NCBI GenBank assembly: GCA_012962735.1
Contig: DTXA01000078.1
Span: 1-7,572, forward strand
Length of the DNA: 7,572 nt
Direction: 5' to 3'
DNA from: Candidatus Latescibacterota bacterium
Lineage (GTDB): Bacteria; Latescibacterota; 4484-107; B68-G9
This document shows, piece after piece, positions 6,463 to 7,572 of this stretch. Below the pieces are notes generated by a model. It was given only the letters and a program-made list of their open reading frames with translations, made no database searches and was not told where the DNA came from. How positions within the stretch are numbered: the first letter of the stretch is position 1; each line of letters opens with the position of its first letter. The position numbers and the translations under genes were made by a program.

Positions 6463-7413
6463 ATGCCAAGGGCTTTGATTGTAGGGAGGGCGAGAGAAGT
6501 CCGAAGGACCGAGTACGCTGTAAAAGAGGCCTTCAAATGTCTGGGGTTTAGGGTCAAGGTCTTCGACGATGTCAAGGTCGCAAGTTGGGTGGGTGAGGCT
6601 CTGACTAACTTCCTCTTCAGACGGGCCCTACGGCGATGGAGGCCGGATGTGGTGTACTTCTCTAAGGCTTTGCATCTGTATCCCAAAACCATAGGCTACG
6701 CTTCGGGCCTCTGCCCCACCGTGATGTGGTATTTCGATTCTTGTAAGATCATCGACGAGCAGACCCTGGACAGGGCGAGAAGGGTGACCTGTTTTTTCAC
6801 GGTGTCTCCGAGGGATGTGGAGGACTTCCGATCTAAGGAGATCAGGGCCTTCCATCTGCCCCAGGCGTATTACCTGCCTAAGACGCCAAGTTCTCTATCG
6901 CGGGCCGAGGCCGCTTCCGAGGTCGCCTTTATAGGGAACAACTCCGGGGACGAATATAGGATGAAATTCCTGAAGTTCTTGGGAAGGAAGTACGAGCTTA
7001 CCGTCTGGGGGAATGGTTGGGAAGGCCTTAGGGGATACTGCAGGGTTCCAAACCGGCGGGTGTTCGGAGAGGACTACAGGATCGTGTGCGAGAACACCAA
7101 GATACTACTGGGGCTCCATTCTTTCTTAGGCATGCGGAGCAGAACCGGCGCTGTCTCCAACAGACTCTGGAACACCTTAGCCTGCGGTGGGTTCCTGCTG
7201 TACCAGGAGGTCCGAGGCTTTCAGATATTGAAAGACGGCGAACATTTGGTGTTTTTCTCGGGTATAGTGGATGCTCGGGATAAGATAGATTACTACCTGA
7301 GCCACGAGGAGGAGAGGAGGAGGGTCTCCTTGGAAGGACAAAAGGCGGTGTTGGAGCGACATAGCTACATATCCAGGGTTAAGGAAATGTTGAAGATATT
7401 GTCAACATTATAA
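6463..7413 (+). CDS. CgeB-like glycosyltransferase
   Basis: The 316-residue protein resembles CgeB-type GT-B glycosyltransferases. The N-terminal half (about 1-150) contains RPDVVYFSK (60-68) and VMWYFDS (87-93), and VAFIGNNS (154-161) opens the second domain. The C-terminal part (about 205-315) has the order seen in the glycosyl transferases group 1 domain found at the end of these proteins: ENTKILLGLHS (210-220), SNRLWNTLACGGFLLYQE (232-249), DGEHLVFF (258-265), then an arginine-rich helix and RHSYISRVKEML. No signal peptide or membrane segment is seen. ATG 6463 is the only reasonable start, because an in-frame TAG directly precedes it; the ribosome site is poor, so translation may be coupled to the gene before. 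It probably works with that gene on a surface glycan. Named for spore proteins, the family is widespread in non-sporing bacteria, so sporulation is not implied. Confidence 0.85.
   Translation: MPRALIVGRAREVRRTEYAVKEAFKCLGFRVKVFDDVKVASWVGEALTNFLFRRALRRWRPDVVYFSKALHLYPKTIGYASGLCPTVMWYFDSCKIIDEQTLDRARRVTCFFTVSPRDVEDFRSKEIRAFHLPQAYYLPKTPSSLSRAEAASEVAFIGNNSGDEYRMKFLKFLGRKYELTVWGNGWEGLRGYCRVPNRRVFGEDYRIVCENTKILLGLHSFLGMRSRTGAVSNRLWNTLACGGFLLYQEVRGFQILKDGEHLVFFSGIVDARDKIDYYLSHEEERRRVSLEGQKAVLERHSYISRVKEMLKILSTL
7386..7409 (+). other. 8-bp dyad over the 3' end of the CgeB-like gene
   Basis: AATGTTGA (7386-7393) and TCAACATT (7402-7409) are exact reverse complements separated by eight bases. The dyad ends just before the TAA stop. 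The stem is AT-rich and no T-run follows, so it is a poor intrinsic terminator. It could be a weak transcript boundary between the glycan genes and livG, or an operator for livG. Confidence 0.4.
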
Positions 7414-7425
7414 ATTCGGCTCGCT

Positions 7426-7572
7426 ATGTCGGAAGCGCTGTTGAAAGTGGAAAGAGTGGAGAAGTCCTTCGGGGGCGTGATGGCCCTCAGAGGGGTGAGC
7501 TTCGAGGTTCGAAGGGGCCAGATCAAGGCCCTCATCGGCCCCAACGGCGCTGTGAAGACCACCCTGTTCCAC
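7426..7572 (+). CDS. livG: Branched-chain amino acid ABC transporter ATPase, LivG type (runs off right edge)
   Basis: Only 49 codons are present. The translation begins MSEALLKVERVEKSFGGVMA and continues through LRGVSFEVRRGQIKALIGPNG into the Walker A region, which is the normal start of LivG, one of the two ATPases that power uptake of leucine, isoleucine, valine or related amides. FGG with the A-loop region and GxxxALIGPNG are typical of LivG rather than LivF. The Walker A reads GPNGAVKTTLFH (38-49): V43 replaces the invariant glycine before K44, and H49 stands where asparagine is usual. Both differ from the standard codons by one base and lie in the last 21 bases, so sequence-end error is likely. 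No clear ribosome site is seen. It begins 12 bases after the preceding stop but is functionally unrelated to it. Confidence 0.82.
   Translation, partial: MSEALLKVERVEKSFGGVMALRGVSFEVRRGQIKALIGPNGAVKTTLFH

Noticed and set aside
7408..7414. TTATAAA as a -10 box for a livG promoter
   Set aside because: No -35 match at 16-18 bases, and the transcript would start only about six bases before the ATG.
1..7572. Mobile element, CRISPR, tRNA or defence genes
   Set aside because: No terminal repeats, transposase motifs, regularly spaced repeats, tRNA-like cloverleaf or defence domains were seen on either strand.

Overview
The window is an ordinary bacterial chromosomal segment, moderately GC-rich and almost fully coding. 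It has two divergent gene sets that share a short control region at about 3274-3446. The heavy use of AGG and ATA codons, a family 4 iron-sulfur uracil-DNA glycosylase and an MsbA-like exporter next to glycosyltransferases suggest a thermophilic or deep-branching bacterium, probably with an outer membrane. This is inference, and I could not identify the organism. There is no rRNA, tRNA, transposase, phage gene or CRISPR array, and no gene-free stretch longer than about 175 bases.

Minus strand, read from 3273 down to 1: argB (N-acetylglutamate kinase, apparently arginine-sensitive), a family 4 uracil-DNA glycosylase, argD (acetylornithine aminotransferase), and the first 139 codons of argG (argininosuccinate synthase), which runs off the left edge. 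The gaps are 71, 73 and 43 bases, so this is probably one arginine biosynthesis operon carrying a DNA repair gene. argC, argJ, argF and argH are not in the window. A good sigma-70-type promoter lies just before argB, and short repeats around its -35 box could form an operator. The gap between argB and the glycosylase holds four degenerate heptamers in tandem, and the gap before argD holds a perfect 15-base palindrome.

Plus strand, from 3447 to the right edge: an MsbA-type ABC exporter (six membrane segments plus ATPase), a GT-B fold family 4 glycosyltransferase, a CgeB-like glycosyltransferase, and the first 49 codons of a LivG-type ATPase for branched-chain amino acid uptake. The gaps are 30, 25 and 12 bases. 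The first three genes look like a small cell-surface glycolipid or polysaccharide module: two sugar transferases build on a lipid-linked substrate that the exporter flips across the inner membrane. The LivG gene starts an unrelated transport function, and an 8-bp dyad over the preceding stop codon may mark the boundary.

I found no new system here. The points most worth a second look are the repair gene inside the arginine operon, with its widened iron-sulfur cysteine spacing; the repeat-rich divergent promoter; the tandem heptamers; and the broken Walker A motif in the last bases of the window, which may be a sequence-end error.
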